From assembly GCA_020629795.1 (NCBI GenBank), contig JAHDCR010000007.1, forward strand, positions 7,172 through 47,283: DNA of 40,112 nt, given 5' to 3'. The stretch comes from Candidatus Altimarinota bacterium (GTDB lineage: Bacteria > Patescibacteriota > Gracilibacteria > BD1-5 > UBA6164). Position 1 is the stretch's first letter. Each line of letters starts with the position of its first letter. Shown piece by piece: positions 1 through 9,303 of this stretch. The notes below the pieces were generated by a model that did not search any database, was not told where the DNA came from, and worked only from the letters and a program-made list of their open reading frames with translations. Made by a program: the position numbers and the translations under genes.

Positions 1-1
1 T

Positions 2-61
2 CTAGGGAGCAAAAATAGTGAGTATGAGTTGACAAATTATTTTTTTAAAGTTACTTATTAG
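2..61 (+). CDS. Possible 3' end of an upstream gene (partial)
   Basis: One plus-strand frame is open from the window edge to a TAG at 59-61 and gives 19 residues, ending in FKVTY. The length is too short to identify a family. It could be the C-terminus of a gene that starts outside the window, or a chance open stretch. The other plus frames stop earlier or run into the repeat that follows. Confidence 0.2.
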   Translation, partial: LGSKNSEYELTNYFFKVTY

Positions 62-73
62 TAATTTTCATGA

Positions 74-184
74 TTCTAATCCTTCCTTGAATTCCTACCT
101 TTGGAAAAGGCAGGAGGCAGTATTTTTTATTCTCTTGTAGCCCCTTTCCTTTGTTAAAGGAAAGGATTCAGGTTAGGATTAGAA
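74..184. mobile_element. MITE-like palindromic repeat, copy 1
   Basis: The ends form a perfect 10-bp inverted repeat, TTCTAATCCT at 74-83 and AGGATTAGAA at 175-184. Homology between the arms continues inward for about 26 bp with mismatches. Two hairpins lie inside: an imperfect one near 97-117, and a perfect 10-bp stem with a 3-nt loop at 143-165 (CCTTTCCTTT / AAAGGAAAGG). The right half matches copy 2 (799-911) closely. No coding capacity is seen. A non-autonomous miniature element or REP-like sequence is the best description. Confidence 0.6.
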
Positions 185-204
185 AAATAAATACAGAATG
201 TGTG

Positions 205-232
205 TTGAAACTCATAATTTTTCCTATATAAT
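205..232 (+). promoter_or_regulatory. Predicted sigma70-type promoter of def
   Basis: TTGAAA (205-210) and TATAAT (227-232) are separated by 16 bp and lie just after the repeat. The def start codon at 260 is 27 nt past the -10 box. This is the clearest promoter match in the first kilobase. Confidence 0.55.
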
Positions 233-259
233 TTTGTATATATATACTAAGAATGCGAA

Positions 260-736
260 ATGCTGAAGATAGAAACCTGAAAAGATAATAAAGTCCTCCG
301 AACTATTTGTGAACCGATTAAACAATCTGAGTGGAAGCAGTATGTGAAACTTGGAAAAGAAATGGTTACCTACATAAAAAATCCTGATCATGCTGGAGTT
401 TGACTCGCTGCTCCTCAAATATGAGTTACCAAAAGAATTATGGTTGTAAGTCTTCTGCGAGATTGGGAAGATGAAAATTTTTCAACTATTATGATGATTA
501 ATCCAGAAATCCTTGAGGCTTCTCAGGAAAAAATATGTGATATTGAAGAATGATGTCTCTCTCTCCCAAAAGCAAAAAAATGATTTGTAGCGCGTCATAA
601 AGAAATAAAGCTTTCCTACTATGATGAAAAACAGAAACAAAAAGTCATCAGACTCTCAGGACTTGCGTCAGTAATAGTGCAACATGAAATTGACCACCTT
701 AATGGAGAGCTTTATATTGATAAGCTTGAGAAATAA
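260..736 (+). CDS. def: Peptide deformylase
   Basis: Removes the N-formyl group from nascent proteins in the cytoplasm, using a divalent metal (usually Fe2+). With TGA read as Gly the 158-residue product carries all three family motifs: GVGLAAPQ at about 46-53, EGCLSLP at 97-103 (the Cys is a metal ligand) and HEIDH at 142-146 (two His ligands and the catalytic Glu). The Gly of EGCLSLP and a Gly next to LAAPQ are encoded by TGA, so this gene alone argues strongly for the recoding. The ATG at 260 gives a normal N-terminus and follows a good promoter. A hairpin terminator follows the TAA stop, so the gene is probably monocistronic. Confidence 0.93.
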
Positions 737-744
737 TATTGTCG

Positions 745-779
745 AAACACTTCTTTTTTACAAAAGGAGTGTTTTTTTT
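745..779 (+). terminator. Rho-independent terminator after def
   Basis: A 13-bp stem (745-757 with 762-774, one G-U pair) is followed by a T-run. It starts 9 nt after the def stop codon. Confidence 0.7.
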
Positions 780-798
780 ATACTTGAAATAAGTTTTA

Positions 799-911
799 AT
801 TCCACCTCTGAATCTCCTCCTTTGTAATCAAAGGAGGAGGGCTACAGTCTAACTTCACCTATTTGCAGCCTCTTTCCTTTTTAGTAAAAGGAAAGAATTC
901 AAGATAGGAAT
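799..911. mobile_element. MITE-like palindromic repeat, copy 2
   Basis: This 113-bp element is bounded by ATTCC (799-803) and GGAAT (907-911), which extend into imperfect inverted ends. It holds two perfect 11-bp hairpins, 814-824/829-839 (CTCCTCCTTTG) and 871-881/886-896 (TCTTTCCTTTT). The right half, ending GAATTCAAGATAGGAAT, is close to the right half of copy 1 and to the reverse complement of the half element at 19971-20012. Its right edge lies directly against the gpsA 5' end and supplies an AGGA (906-909) that may act as the ribosome binding site. Confidence 0.6.
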
Positions 912-920
912 ATGATTTTT

Positions 921-1889
921 ATGCAAAAAATACTTATCCTCTGACTCTGAGCGTTTGGTTTTGCTATCGCAAAGCATCTTGGGGAAAACAATCCTGAACA
1001 TATCATATACGCAAGTGAAATAAATCCCGACATCTACAACAGCGTTTCAGAAACGAGAATGCATCCTTATTTCTTTCCTGGTGTAAAACTTCCTGAGAAT
1101 ATTCAACTTATCTCAAACACCGATGATTTTCTTCCCGAAGTTGATCTGATTATATCTATTATCCCTTGTCAATTCGTCTCTGGAGCATTTGATAGCATGA
1201 AAACGCATCTAAAAGCAGGAGTTACTATCCTCAACCTCTCAAAATGAATCGATAATACCAGCATGCAGACAGTGAGTGAAAAACTCAGTGAAGTACTTTC
1301 GGGGACTGACTATCAGTATGCTTATCTCGCTGGATGAATGATTGCTGGGGAACTTGTAGAAAATAAAATACTTTGAGCTGATATAATCTGTGAGGACTTT
1401 GATATCGCATCACAGCTCCAGAGATTATTTATATCAGATACGCTCGATATCAATCTAAAAATTTGAAACACAAAAAATACAGAGCTCTACGCAGCGCTGA
1501 AAAATATAATAGCGCTCATACTCTGATACTACGAATGAGCATGATATGGTGCAAGTTCACGGTGATATTATTTCGCGAAACTTTTAGAAGAATTGAAGTG
1601 AGTTATTCATCTCCTGAATTGAGATGAAAATATCGATTTCACAGACTATGCCCTCTCTTGAGACCTCATCGCTACATGCTTTGGAGCAAGTAGAAACAGA
1701 CAATTATGAAATATGCTGGGAAAGTGAGCAGCTATCCACGATGCTCTATGAGAGCTCAAATCGCAAAATAAAATAGCAGAGTGATATGAGACGCTCAAAT
1801 GAGTCTACCAACTCACTGATGGAAAAGCTGGATTTGAAGAAATTAATAATTTTGGAAAAAAATACATTAGTATTGTTAGCTCTATCTAA
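921..1889 (+). CDS. gpsA: Glycerol-3-phosphate dehydrogenase [NAD(P)+]
   Basis: Reduces dihydroxyacetone phosphate to sn-glycerol 3-phosphate for phospholipid backbones. With TGA as Gly the product is 322 residues, normal for the family. It opens with a Rossmann dinucleotide loop, GLGAFG, at about residues 8-13, in which two Gly are TGA-encoded. The C-terminal half carries the substrate-domain segments SSRG, GD and TCFGASRNRQLG. I chose the ATG at 921 because MQKILILGLGAFG matches the usual family start. An in-frame ATG at 912 would add three residues but sits only 2 nt from AGGA. The TAA stop overlaps the convergent deaminase stop by a few bases. Confidence 0.92.
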
Positions 1890-2332
1890 GACACTGATCG
1901 CTCTAAGTGAGAAATTGTTGCTCCGTTTTGTTCCACATACTCTTTAATCTCGTCTCAGGTATGATGTTTGTATTTTTCTGCAAATACAATCCTTTTTAGT
2001 CCAGCTGCAATAATAGCGCGAGTACAATCAAAACACGGTTCATACGTGCAATAAATAGTAGCTCCCTCTACGGCTATTCACTCTCTTGCAGCCCAAACAA
2101 TCGCATTCATTTCTACATGAATTTCATATTTATACGACCAATCGTGATGATCCTTGGTATATTTTCCTTCCCAATAATCACAACAATTAATATATCATGA
2201 TGGAGTGCCATTGTATCCTGTTGATACGATTCTTCCTCATTTGACAATTACGGCTCAAGTTTGACGAGATACACACTTTGAGGCACTTGCTAATTCATAG
2301 GCAATGTTTATAAAGTTTATATCTCGGAGCAT
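1886..2332 (-). CDS. comEB: dCMP deaminase (ComEB type)
   Basis: Converts dCMP to dUMP, the substrate of thymidylate synthase. The 148-residue protein has the zinc-dependent cytidine/deoxycytidylate deaminase signature: HVE at residues 72-74 (ligand His and catalytic Glu) and PCFDC at 99-103 (two Cys ligands). Several Gly positions, such as the loop NGTPSG, are TGA-encoded. It is divergent from tmk-nudix-thyA, so dUMP formation, methylation to dTMP and phosphorylation to dTDP are encoded side by side. The stop is TAG and overlaps the end of gpsA. Confidence 0.9.
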
Positions 2333-2436
2333 AAGTATTTTTAAAATGAAATATTAATATGATTATAATTAAAATACTAGCTAAGTAAAAAATATCTTTT
2401 TCTCCACATTTTTTCAACAACAAAAGATACTTTACT

Positions 2437-2465
2437 TTGCGCGTTAGGATACTTATTTGTATACT
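2437..2465 (+). promoter_or_regulatory. Predicted promoter of tmk-nudix-thyA
   Basis: TTGCGC (2437-2442) and TATACT (2460-2465) are spaced by 17 bp, with the tmk ATG 27 nt downstream. They lie in the 160-bp divergent region shared with the dCMP deaminase. Confidence 0.45.
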
Positions 2466-2492
2466 AAAAATATACTTCATTATAGAATATAT

Positions 2493-3149
2493 ATGTTCAT
2501 CGTAATAGACTGACTTGATGGTTCTGGAAAAGGAACTCAAACCAAACTTATAGTAGCAGAGCTCGAAAAAGTTTGAAAAAAAGTTCTGCTTTTAGACTAT
2601 CCAAGATACGGAAATACAGCTGCGTATTTTGTAGAGAAATACTTAAACGGTGATTACGGGGCAAATATTTCAGCAAAAAGAGCAAGTCTGTTTTACGCGC
2701 TTGATAGATATGATGATTTACATGACGCGGAAAATACTTTCTCTGATTATGATTATATCATTTCTAATAGATATGTATCAGCGAGCATGATACATCAAGC
2801 AGGAAAAATCAAGGATGATACAAAGCGAATAGAGTTTCTTGATTGGCTTTCAGAGCTTGAATATAAAATACTCTGAATTCCAAAACCAGACAAGGTATTG
2901 TTTCTCGATGTCCCACCAGAAGTGAGCCAACGAATGGTAGAAGCCAAGCAAGATCGAGAATATATAAAAGATGGGAGTAATAAAGATATACATGAAGCAG
3001 ATGACAATCATATGAGCGATGCCTACCAGGCTGCACTTCAGGTCGTAAAGCACTTCTCAGATACTTGGGAAGCTGTACCCTGCTGTAAAGATGGTAATAT
3101 ACTTCCTGTTGATACAATTACACAAAAAATACTTACTAAAATAATATAA
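2493..3149 (+). CDS. tmk: Thymidylate kinase
   Basis: Phosphorylates dTMP to dTDP with ATP. The 218-residue product starts MFIVIDGLDGSGKGTQ, and the P-loop GLDGSGKGT is at about 7-15; the first Gly of this stretch is a TGA codon. A DYPRYG segment follows where the family's DR(Y/F)xxS-like nucleotide-binding region begins, and SNRYVSASMIHQAG matches the conserved thymidine-binding segment. First gene of a three-gene run: the next gene starts 2 nt after its TAA. Confidence 0.93.
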
Positions 3150-3151
3150 AA

Positions 3152-3796
3152 ATGAACCAAATAATTGCAGATAAAATGAAGCGAGAAGTTATGGTCGTAA
3201 AAAACTCTCATTTATTCTCAGATGTAGAGAGAGAAAGTAAAGTGTATACGACGCAGGATTCTAATTTTGAAACAAAAATCTTAGAAAACTTTGAGTTCAT
3301 GATTCGAGGTGAAGCAGAAGAAAATACGGACTATAAACAGCCCATTACATACGCTATTGTTCTCAATGAAGATAACGATATATTTGTATATACCAGATGA
3401 TGAAAAGACTCAGCAGCAGGTGACGTAAGACTCCATGAAAAACTCTCAATTTGAGTAGGATGACATCTAGAGCGCGAAGATGAAGATGTAGAAAACCCAC
3501 TAAGAGACTGTCTATCACGGGAACTCGAGGAAGAAATTAATTTAAAAGCAGAAAATATTAGTGACATATTTCCAATCTGATATATAAATGATGATAGAAA
3601 TCCTGTTTGAGAGGTACATATCGGAGTTTCCTATATAATTAAAACTCAAAATTTTAATCCTGTAATGGAAGATGGTGAGTTAGAAAGTTGAGAATTTGTA
3701 AGTTATAATACACTTAAAGAGATGATGCAATCTGGAAAGTATGACGTTGAAACATGGACGGACTTACTCGCTCCTGAAATAGAGAAATATATCTAA
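3152..3796 (+). CDS. NUDIX-family hydrolase, substrate unknown
   Basis: A 214-residue protein whose central part carries a NUDIX box: a Gly-rich lead (VGGHLERED) followed by SRELEEEINL, which fits the REUxEE core that binds Mg2+ and nucleoside-diphosphate-linked substrates. The box has an insertion and ends in Asn where the consensus has Gly. The roughly 80-residue N-terminal extension resembles long NUDIX proteins annotated as predicted phosphoesterases. It lies between tmk and thyA with 2-nt and 42-nt spacers. That suggests, but does not show, a role in nucleotide-pool cleaning, for example removal of dUTP or damaged dNTPs. No dUTPase is visible in the window. Confidence 0.82.
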
Positions 3797-3838
3797 AATA
3801 TATTTACTCCTCAACAATAATTTTTTAATTTTTCTACT

Positions 3839-4810
3839 ATGAAGCAATACCTAGATTTACTCAGAGAAATAAAAGAGCACTGAGTCCACAAAGATGACAG
3901 AACAGGGACTGGTGTAACAAGTCTCTTTGGTATGCAAGCCAGATACAACCTTGCTGATGGATTCCCTCTCGTAACTACTAAGAAAACTTTTCTGAGAATC
4001 ATAGTAGTAGAGCTTATTTGGCTCATCAGAGGAGAGACAAATATTAAATACCTCGTAGATAGAAACTGTCACATATGGGATGAATGGCCCTTTCAAAACT
4101 ACCTTGAACAAAATGGACTAGCAGAAAAATATGAAAAACACTCAGAGCCGTGGCTTGCAGAAAAAAAGGCTTTTATAAATAAAATCAAACAGCTCCCTGC
4201 TGATGATGAATTTGTCGTAAAATGGTGAGATCTTGGGCCTGTCTATGGACATCAGTGGAGAAATTTTAACGGCTGACATTCTCACGCGTTTAAAACAGGA
4301 AATACGGATACAAATAGCAGCTGAGTCGACCAAATAAGAAGTGTAATTGATACTATAAAAAATAATCCTACAGATAGAAGAATTATTGTATCAGCATGGA
4401 ATCCAGCCCAGAAAGATGATATGCTCCTGCCTCCGTGTCACGCATTTTTCCAGTTTAATGTCGATACCACAAATAATATTCTTAACTTACAACTCTACCA
4501 AAGATCAGCAGATATATTTTTAGGAGTGCCGTTTAATATAGCTTCCTACTCCATCCTACTGATGATGATAGCTGAAATTACTGACTTAAAAGCCGGAACT
4601 TTTGTACATACTCTGTGAGACGCACATATTTATGATAACCACGTGGATCAAGTAAACGAGCAATTAACTCGTGAACCTCTTCCACTCCCAGAACTCAAAA
4701 TCAACAAGACACTCAAAACGCTTGAAGATATAGAAAATCTTGAGTGGGAAGACTTTGAGCTTATTGGATATAAATCACACTGAGTTATAAAAGCTCCTGT
4801 CGCAGTATAA
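3839..4810 (+). CDS. thyA: Thymidylate synthase (folate-dependent, ThyA type)
   Basis: Methylates dUMP to dTMP using methylene-tetrahydrofolate. The 323-residue sequence has the ThyA landmarks in order: RTGTG near residue 21, a VYGHQWRNF segment near 135, the nucleophile Cys at about residue 200 in [10 protein letters not shown], the dUMP-binding [17 protein letters not shown] stretch, and the AHIYDNH segment near the end. Several conserved Gly, such as the one before DAHIY, are TGA codons. It follows the NUDIX gene by 42 nt and is closed by a strong terminator. Confidence 0.95.
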
Positions 4811-4813
4811 AAA

Positions 4814-4847
4814 CAAAAAAAGACTCATTGTACAGAGTCTTTTTTTG
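4814..4847 (+). terminator. Rho-independent terminator after thyA
   Basis: A 13-bp stem (4814-4826 with 4835-4847) has an 8-nt loop and A/T-rich flanks. The core is AGACTC / GAGTCT followed by seven T. It starts 4 nt after the thyA stop. Confidence 0.8.
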
Positions 4848-4901
4848 TAACTCAAAGCTATATATGATATTATTTTATATATACTTTTTGAATTAATTGT
4901 A

Positions 4902-6209
4902 ATGGAGTTTTTCACCCCTTTTTGGATATCAATATTTATCTTTGCTATAACATTTATAGGGATACTTTCAGAGCAGGTACATAGATCTCTCATTGCTTTT
5001 TGCTGAGCTGTTGCTATGGCAACCATATGATGAATGCTAGGTTGGTATAGTCATGAACAAATCCAAAACTCTGTTGATTACCCAACTCTTCTCTTACTAT
5101 GAGGTATGATGGTTCTTGTAGCTGTCATGGAAAAAACTGGTGTATTTGAGTATCTTGCAATCACTATTGCAAAAAGAACTCACGGAACTTACTGGAAGCT
5201 CCTTGTTGCTCTGTGAGTATTTACCTCTCTCTCATCTATGATATTAGATAACGTAACTACTATCATCCTCGTAGCTCCTATTACACTCATTATCACTAGA
5301 ATACTCCATTTTAACCCTATCCCCCTACTTATGAGTCAGGCTATACTCTCAAATATTGCCTGAGTAGGGACTCTCGTATGAGATCCTCCAAATATCATTA
5401 TTGGTTCTGTTGCTGGTTTTAGTTTTATGACTTTTCTCACATACTCCCTCCCCGTAGTTACCCTCGCTTGGATATCTGCGCTGCTATACATACTCTACTC
5501 ATGTCAGTGAGACAATAAAGTAAAGCCAAAATATATAGAAAAACTTATGGAGATTAAGGCACATAAGTCTATTACAAAGCCTATTGTACTTAAAAAAAGC
5601 CTCTTTGTATTGAGTTTCGTTATATTTTTATTTTTCTTTCACCACGCATTGCATTTAGCTGCTAGCACGGTAGCGCTTCTTGGTGCTGCTTGTATTCTCC
5701 TCTTAGTCGCTCCTCATGATAACCCTCAGAAATATCTTAAAAAACTAGAACTATCAGTCTTTCTATTTTTTACATCTCTCTTTATACTAGTTTGATGACT
5801 TGAGGCAGCATGAGTACTAGATTATATAGCTACACTCATAGCTGATTGAGTAGAAACTAATATAGTAGCTACTGCCATAGTGCTCCTATGGTGAGCAGCT
5901 ATTCTCACAGCAATTATAGATAATATTCCTATGACTATTGCTATGGTTCCGATTATAGGTTTTTTTGAATCTCAATGAATCCCGGGCACGAATATCCTCT
6001 GGTGGGCACTTGTGTTTTGAGTTGGTTTTGGAGCAAACATTTCTCCTATATGATCTACTGCAAACCTGGTAGTTATGGCAAAGCTAGAACTTGCATGACA
6101 GAAAATCCATAGCAAAGATTGGATGGCAATGTGAATACCTATTGCATTTCTCTGACTCTCAATTGCAAGCGCGGCACTCATGCTATTTGGAAACTATTTT
6201 ATGGGTTAA
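4902..6209 (+). CDS. NhaD/ArsB-type ion transporter
   Basis: A 435-residue very hydrophobic protein with about eleven predicted membrane segments. Motifs place it in the ion-transporter superfamily that includes NhaD Na+/H+ antiporters and ArsB: LDNVTTIILVAP, GDPPNIIIGS, DNIPMTIAMVP and GANISPIGSTANLVV. The paired Asp-Asn elements in the two halves are typical of the inverted-repeat architecture. NhaD-like cation/proton exchange is the better guess, because no arsenic genes are nearby. The sequence alone does not fix the substrate. The stop overlaps the stop of the opposing gene by 4 bp. Confidence 0.8.
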
Positions 6210-7123
6210 AAGAATATTTCTACATTAATATGAGCAGTATCATCAGTAATAATTCAAATTATACTACTTCTTTTGTTATCAATTTGAAAAGTCACATGCG
6301 GATTTATATCTCACCATCCATCTGAAAAATTTGAGAACACTTCTAGGTCTTCATAATAATCATGATATTGAATACCTACTCAAACTCATAGAGCAAATTG
6401 AGGAGAGAATTGATATTGATAGCCTGCCCTAAGTTCTACACTTGCGTTTCAAACTTCAAAGTGGAAATTAGAGTCAAGTAATACATTTCAATCATTTCAA
6501 GTAGGAAAATCACAATGTATATCTGTAGTTAAAAACGGATTATATAGAGTTTCTTTTCAATCAGCTGTAAAAGTTCATTCAATATCATAATTTGTTCACA
6601 ATGATTCTCATGTAGCATCTATTTGGGTAACAACTTCAAAACTATACTCGGTCACTCAAACTCCTCACCAGATTTCACAATTTTTTCATTCTCTTATTTG
6701 AGCTGCAAGTTCTAAACTTTGATAGTCGTATTGAAATCTACCAAATATATTTCATTGTAAATAAAAATCTGGAATATTTATGTCTTGTGGAATAACTATC
6801 TGAGGTGGAATGAATTTTTGGTCAAAATAAAAAGAATTTGAAAAATTTCAGCCACTAACTCCATGACCGTACGACACTCGTAAATCTCTTCATAAAACAG
6901 TAAAATTATATCCTATCTCCCTTTCACTGTTTGATATAAATGTTGAGCTTGACTCTCAATATCCAGAAAAGCTCAATTCACCAAGTGGTAATTCTTGGAG
7001 TATAAGTTGGACGTCTCAAGGTATTACTTCCAGGATCTCTGGAATAGTTATTTCTTGTCAATTTACTGATGTTGTTGGTATTGAAAATACTGCTGCAGCA
7101 GCACAGTTTTTTAGTGTATTCAT
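6206..7123 (-). CDS. Exported beta-rich protein of unknown function
   Basis: Not recognised. The 305-residue product starts MNTLKNCAAAAVFSIP, a weak signal-like N-terminus. The rest is rich in aromatic residues alternating with polar ones (such as FQYDYQSLELAAQIREG and ASVELRAGYQYQF), a pattern common in beta-barrel or beta-sandwich proteins. It contains many TGA-encoded Gly. Its C-terminus ends in alternating residues (HINVEIFF), like strands of outer-membrane barrels, although CPR cells are thought to lack an outer membrane. No terminator separates it from the convergent transporter. A surface-layer or extracellular role is only a guess. Confidence 0.6.
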
Positions 7124-7184
7124 AAAAAAATCATATAAAGTTGTACTTCTTTATATGATTTAATCAAAAATAGTCAATAATATA

Positions 7185-8870
7185 TTATATTTCTATTATT
7201 TCTTCTTTTTTTCCCCTTATTAGCAATTCATATCCTCAAAGCTCTAATGTCTTTGGAGAAATTACAATTCTATTTGGAATTCCCCACAGTTCGCAGTCTC
7301 CTGCTTTTTGTCAAAATCAATCTTTCCTTCCCATTCTATCGTCCAAAATAACAGTTTCACCTGATTTTTCTAAATCCTCGGCTATTTTTCGAGCCGCATC
7401 CAGATTATTTTCTCACATTACAATAATATAATATGAATACGGAGCAATGTGATCTGGCCACGCAATACCTTTTTCGGTCATAAAGTATTCTGCCATAACT
7501 CCCATGAGACGAGATACCCCGATACCATAACATCACATTTGTACTTCATCCTGCATTTTATTATTTTCATCAAGATAGCTAAGTCCAAATGGTTTTGAGT
7601 ATTTTGTACCTAAGTGGAAAATATTCCCTACTTCAGAAGCTTTTTTAAATACCAATTTTTCTCCTGGTACATGTATTGAGGTAAATCCCTCTATCGGCTC
7701 TGAAAAATCTCAAAATTCAGAAATAGCAAGGTCAGAAATATTTACATTTTTCGTTGATTTAGCAATCGCATTAGCTCCCCCAAAGAAATTTTTAACTGTT
7801 TTCAAAGATTCATCTGCATAACACTCAAGGTTTAAGTTACTATCTGAAAGTGGAGAAATAAATCCTCTCACCGTTCCTAACGCTTCTAGATCAGATTCAT
7901 TTGCTAAAACAAATGTATCATCGTATTTTTCAGCTATAAACTTACGAAGTTTTATTTCATTAATATCTAAATCACCTCTTATTGCAACTGCAATATATTT
8001 TCCTAATCTTTCAAGCTTATATACTACTGTTTTGAGCATTTGCCAGTTAGGAGCATCGAAATACTTTGTCATTTTGTCCATATTCACAATTTCTGGAACT
8101 GAATCTATGTACTCCATAGTATGCTCTGACTCAGATATATTTTTATCATCAGGTACACCTGAAGCAAGCTCTAAATTATAACAGTATCCTGATGAATCAG
8201 ACACAATTATATCCTCTCATACTGAAAGATAGGTTTGGAACTCATGAGAATTTTTATCTGAAATAGCTCCACCATCAGCGTCCGCAATCACTGTATCAGC
8301 TCACAGTCATAAGTTATCAAAACATCTCATGTATACCTTTTTTACTTCCGCGTAAAACACATCAAAATCCTCCACATTCGCGTGAAATGAATATGCATCT
8401 TTCATAATAAATTCTCGACCTCTTAGGAGTCCAGACTTTGCACGTTTTTCATTTCGAAATTTCTTTTGGATATGATACACACAAGTTGGGAGGTCTTTAT
8501 AGGATTGAATAAATTCTCCTAGTATTGGAGTGACATTTTCTTCATTAGTTGGAGCAATACGGTATTCAGTACTACCGTGACCTGGAACTTTAAAGTATTC
8601 AGGAATTTCCCAGCGATTAGTTGTCTCCCAATACTCTCTTGGTGTGAGTATCGTCATGAGCATTTCATGATATCCTGCATCGTCCATTTCTTTTCGGATA
8701 ACCTGCTCTATATTATGAAGTACCCGTTGCCCCATTGGGAGAAACTCATACGCACCGGCCATAGCTTGCCTGATATATCATCCTTGTAAGAGAAGGCTTG
8801 TAGATTTGTTATCACTCACTTTTGGAGCTGATTTAAGGGTCTTAAATGGAAATTTTGAGAGTTGTAGCAT
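7185..8870 (-). CDS. proS: Prolyl-tRNA synthetase (bacterial type with editing insert)
   Basis: Charges tRNA-Pro. The 561-residue protein has class II motif 1 within about residues 37-80, motif 2 in FRNEKRAKSGLLRGREFIMKDAYSFH order, and motif 3 with GCYGIGVSRLMG. Between motifs 2 and 3 is an insertion of roughly 180 residues, containing GDLDINEIKLRKF, that corresponds to the YbaK-like (INS) editing domain of bacterial ProRS. A C-terminal anticodon-binding domain follows (DDRMGRKDGFGQKAGD). A free-standing editing protein of the same superfamily is encoded at 21524-21997. Confidence 0.93.
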
Positions 8871-8893
8871 AGTGTTATAATTAGTTGTAGTAT

Positions 8894-9121
8894 TTATTTA
8901 AAGAACTTATCTCTATGGAGATGTCCTCATCTTTTCTTTTTTCCCTGAATTCTCCATCTCTGAGTTATAATGTTCTTTTCTAATAAATGTTGCACAGAAA
9001 GTACATCAAATATATTTTTTTGAGTCGCATTTTCGATATCTCAGAAAACATCTTCTATGAGCTCTATTGCCCTATCATTTAATCAGTATTTTTCGTAATC
9101 GGTCCCATGGTAATTATTTTG
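8894..9121 (-). pseudogene. Small open frame without a usual start codon, possible remnant
   Basis: Between a TAA at 9122-9124 and the TAA at 8894-8896, one minus frame gives about 75 residues that look protein-like when TGA is Gly (DRAIELIEDVFGDIEN, then a basic end KKKRGGHLHRDKFF). No ATG occurs in frame; the first GTG is near the middle. An ATG at 9107-9109 lies in another frame and hits TAA after nine codons. This could be a gene remnant, a frameshifted gene, or a gene with a rare start codon. It lies 24 nt upstream of proS. Confidence 0.35.
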
Positions 9122-9138
9122 TTAGATAAATAAAGTCA

Positions 9139-9173
9139 AAAAAATCCCTCCCATATAGCAGGAGAGATTTTTT
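9139..9173 (-). terminator. Rho-independent terminator of the tail-fibre-like gene
   Basis: The stem 9139-9151 / 9161-9173 has one mismatch and a 9-nt loop, with a run of T on the minus strand. It lies about 130 nt past the stop at 9304. The 130 nt between hold no recognisable gene or RNA. Confidence 0.55.
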
Positions 9174-9303
9174 AGATTGTTACATCTTAAAACAGTTCCC
9201 TACTATATAGAAGGGATAAGGGGTTGCAGGTTCCTGTTCTGTTTTGTGTTCATACCATAATAATATTTTAAAAATAGCACATGTCAAAGCTTTAAAAATA
9301 AAT

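Noticed and set aside
2809-3117. Minus-strand frames over tmk
   Set aside because: They are shadows of tmk, which has a complete P-loop and family motifs on the other strand.
260-8870. Widespread premature TGA stops suggesting many pseudogenes or frameshifts
   Set aside because: The frames continue without shift across each TGA, and the positions match conserved Gly, so recoding explains them.
9174-9303. Possible small RNA, tRNA or short peptide after the fibre gene
   Set aside because: No cloverleaf or T-loop consensus is visible; a 16-codon frame exists but has no supporting feature.
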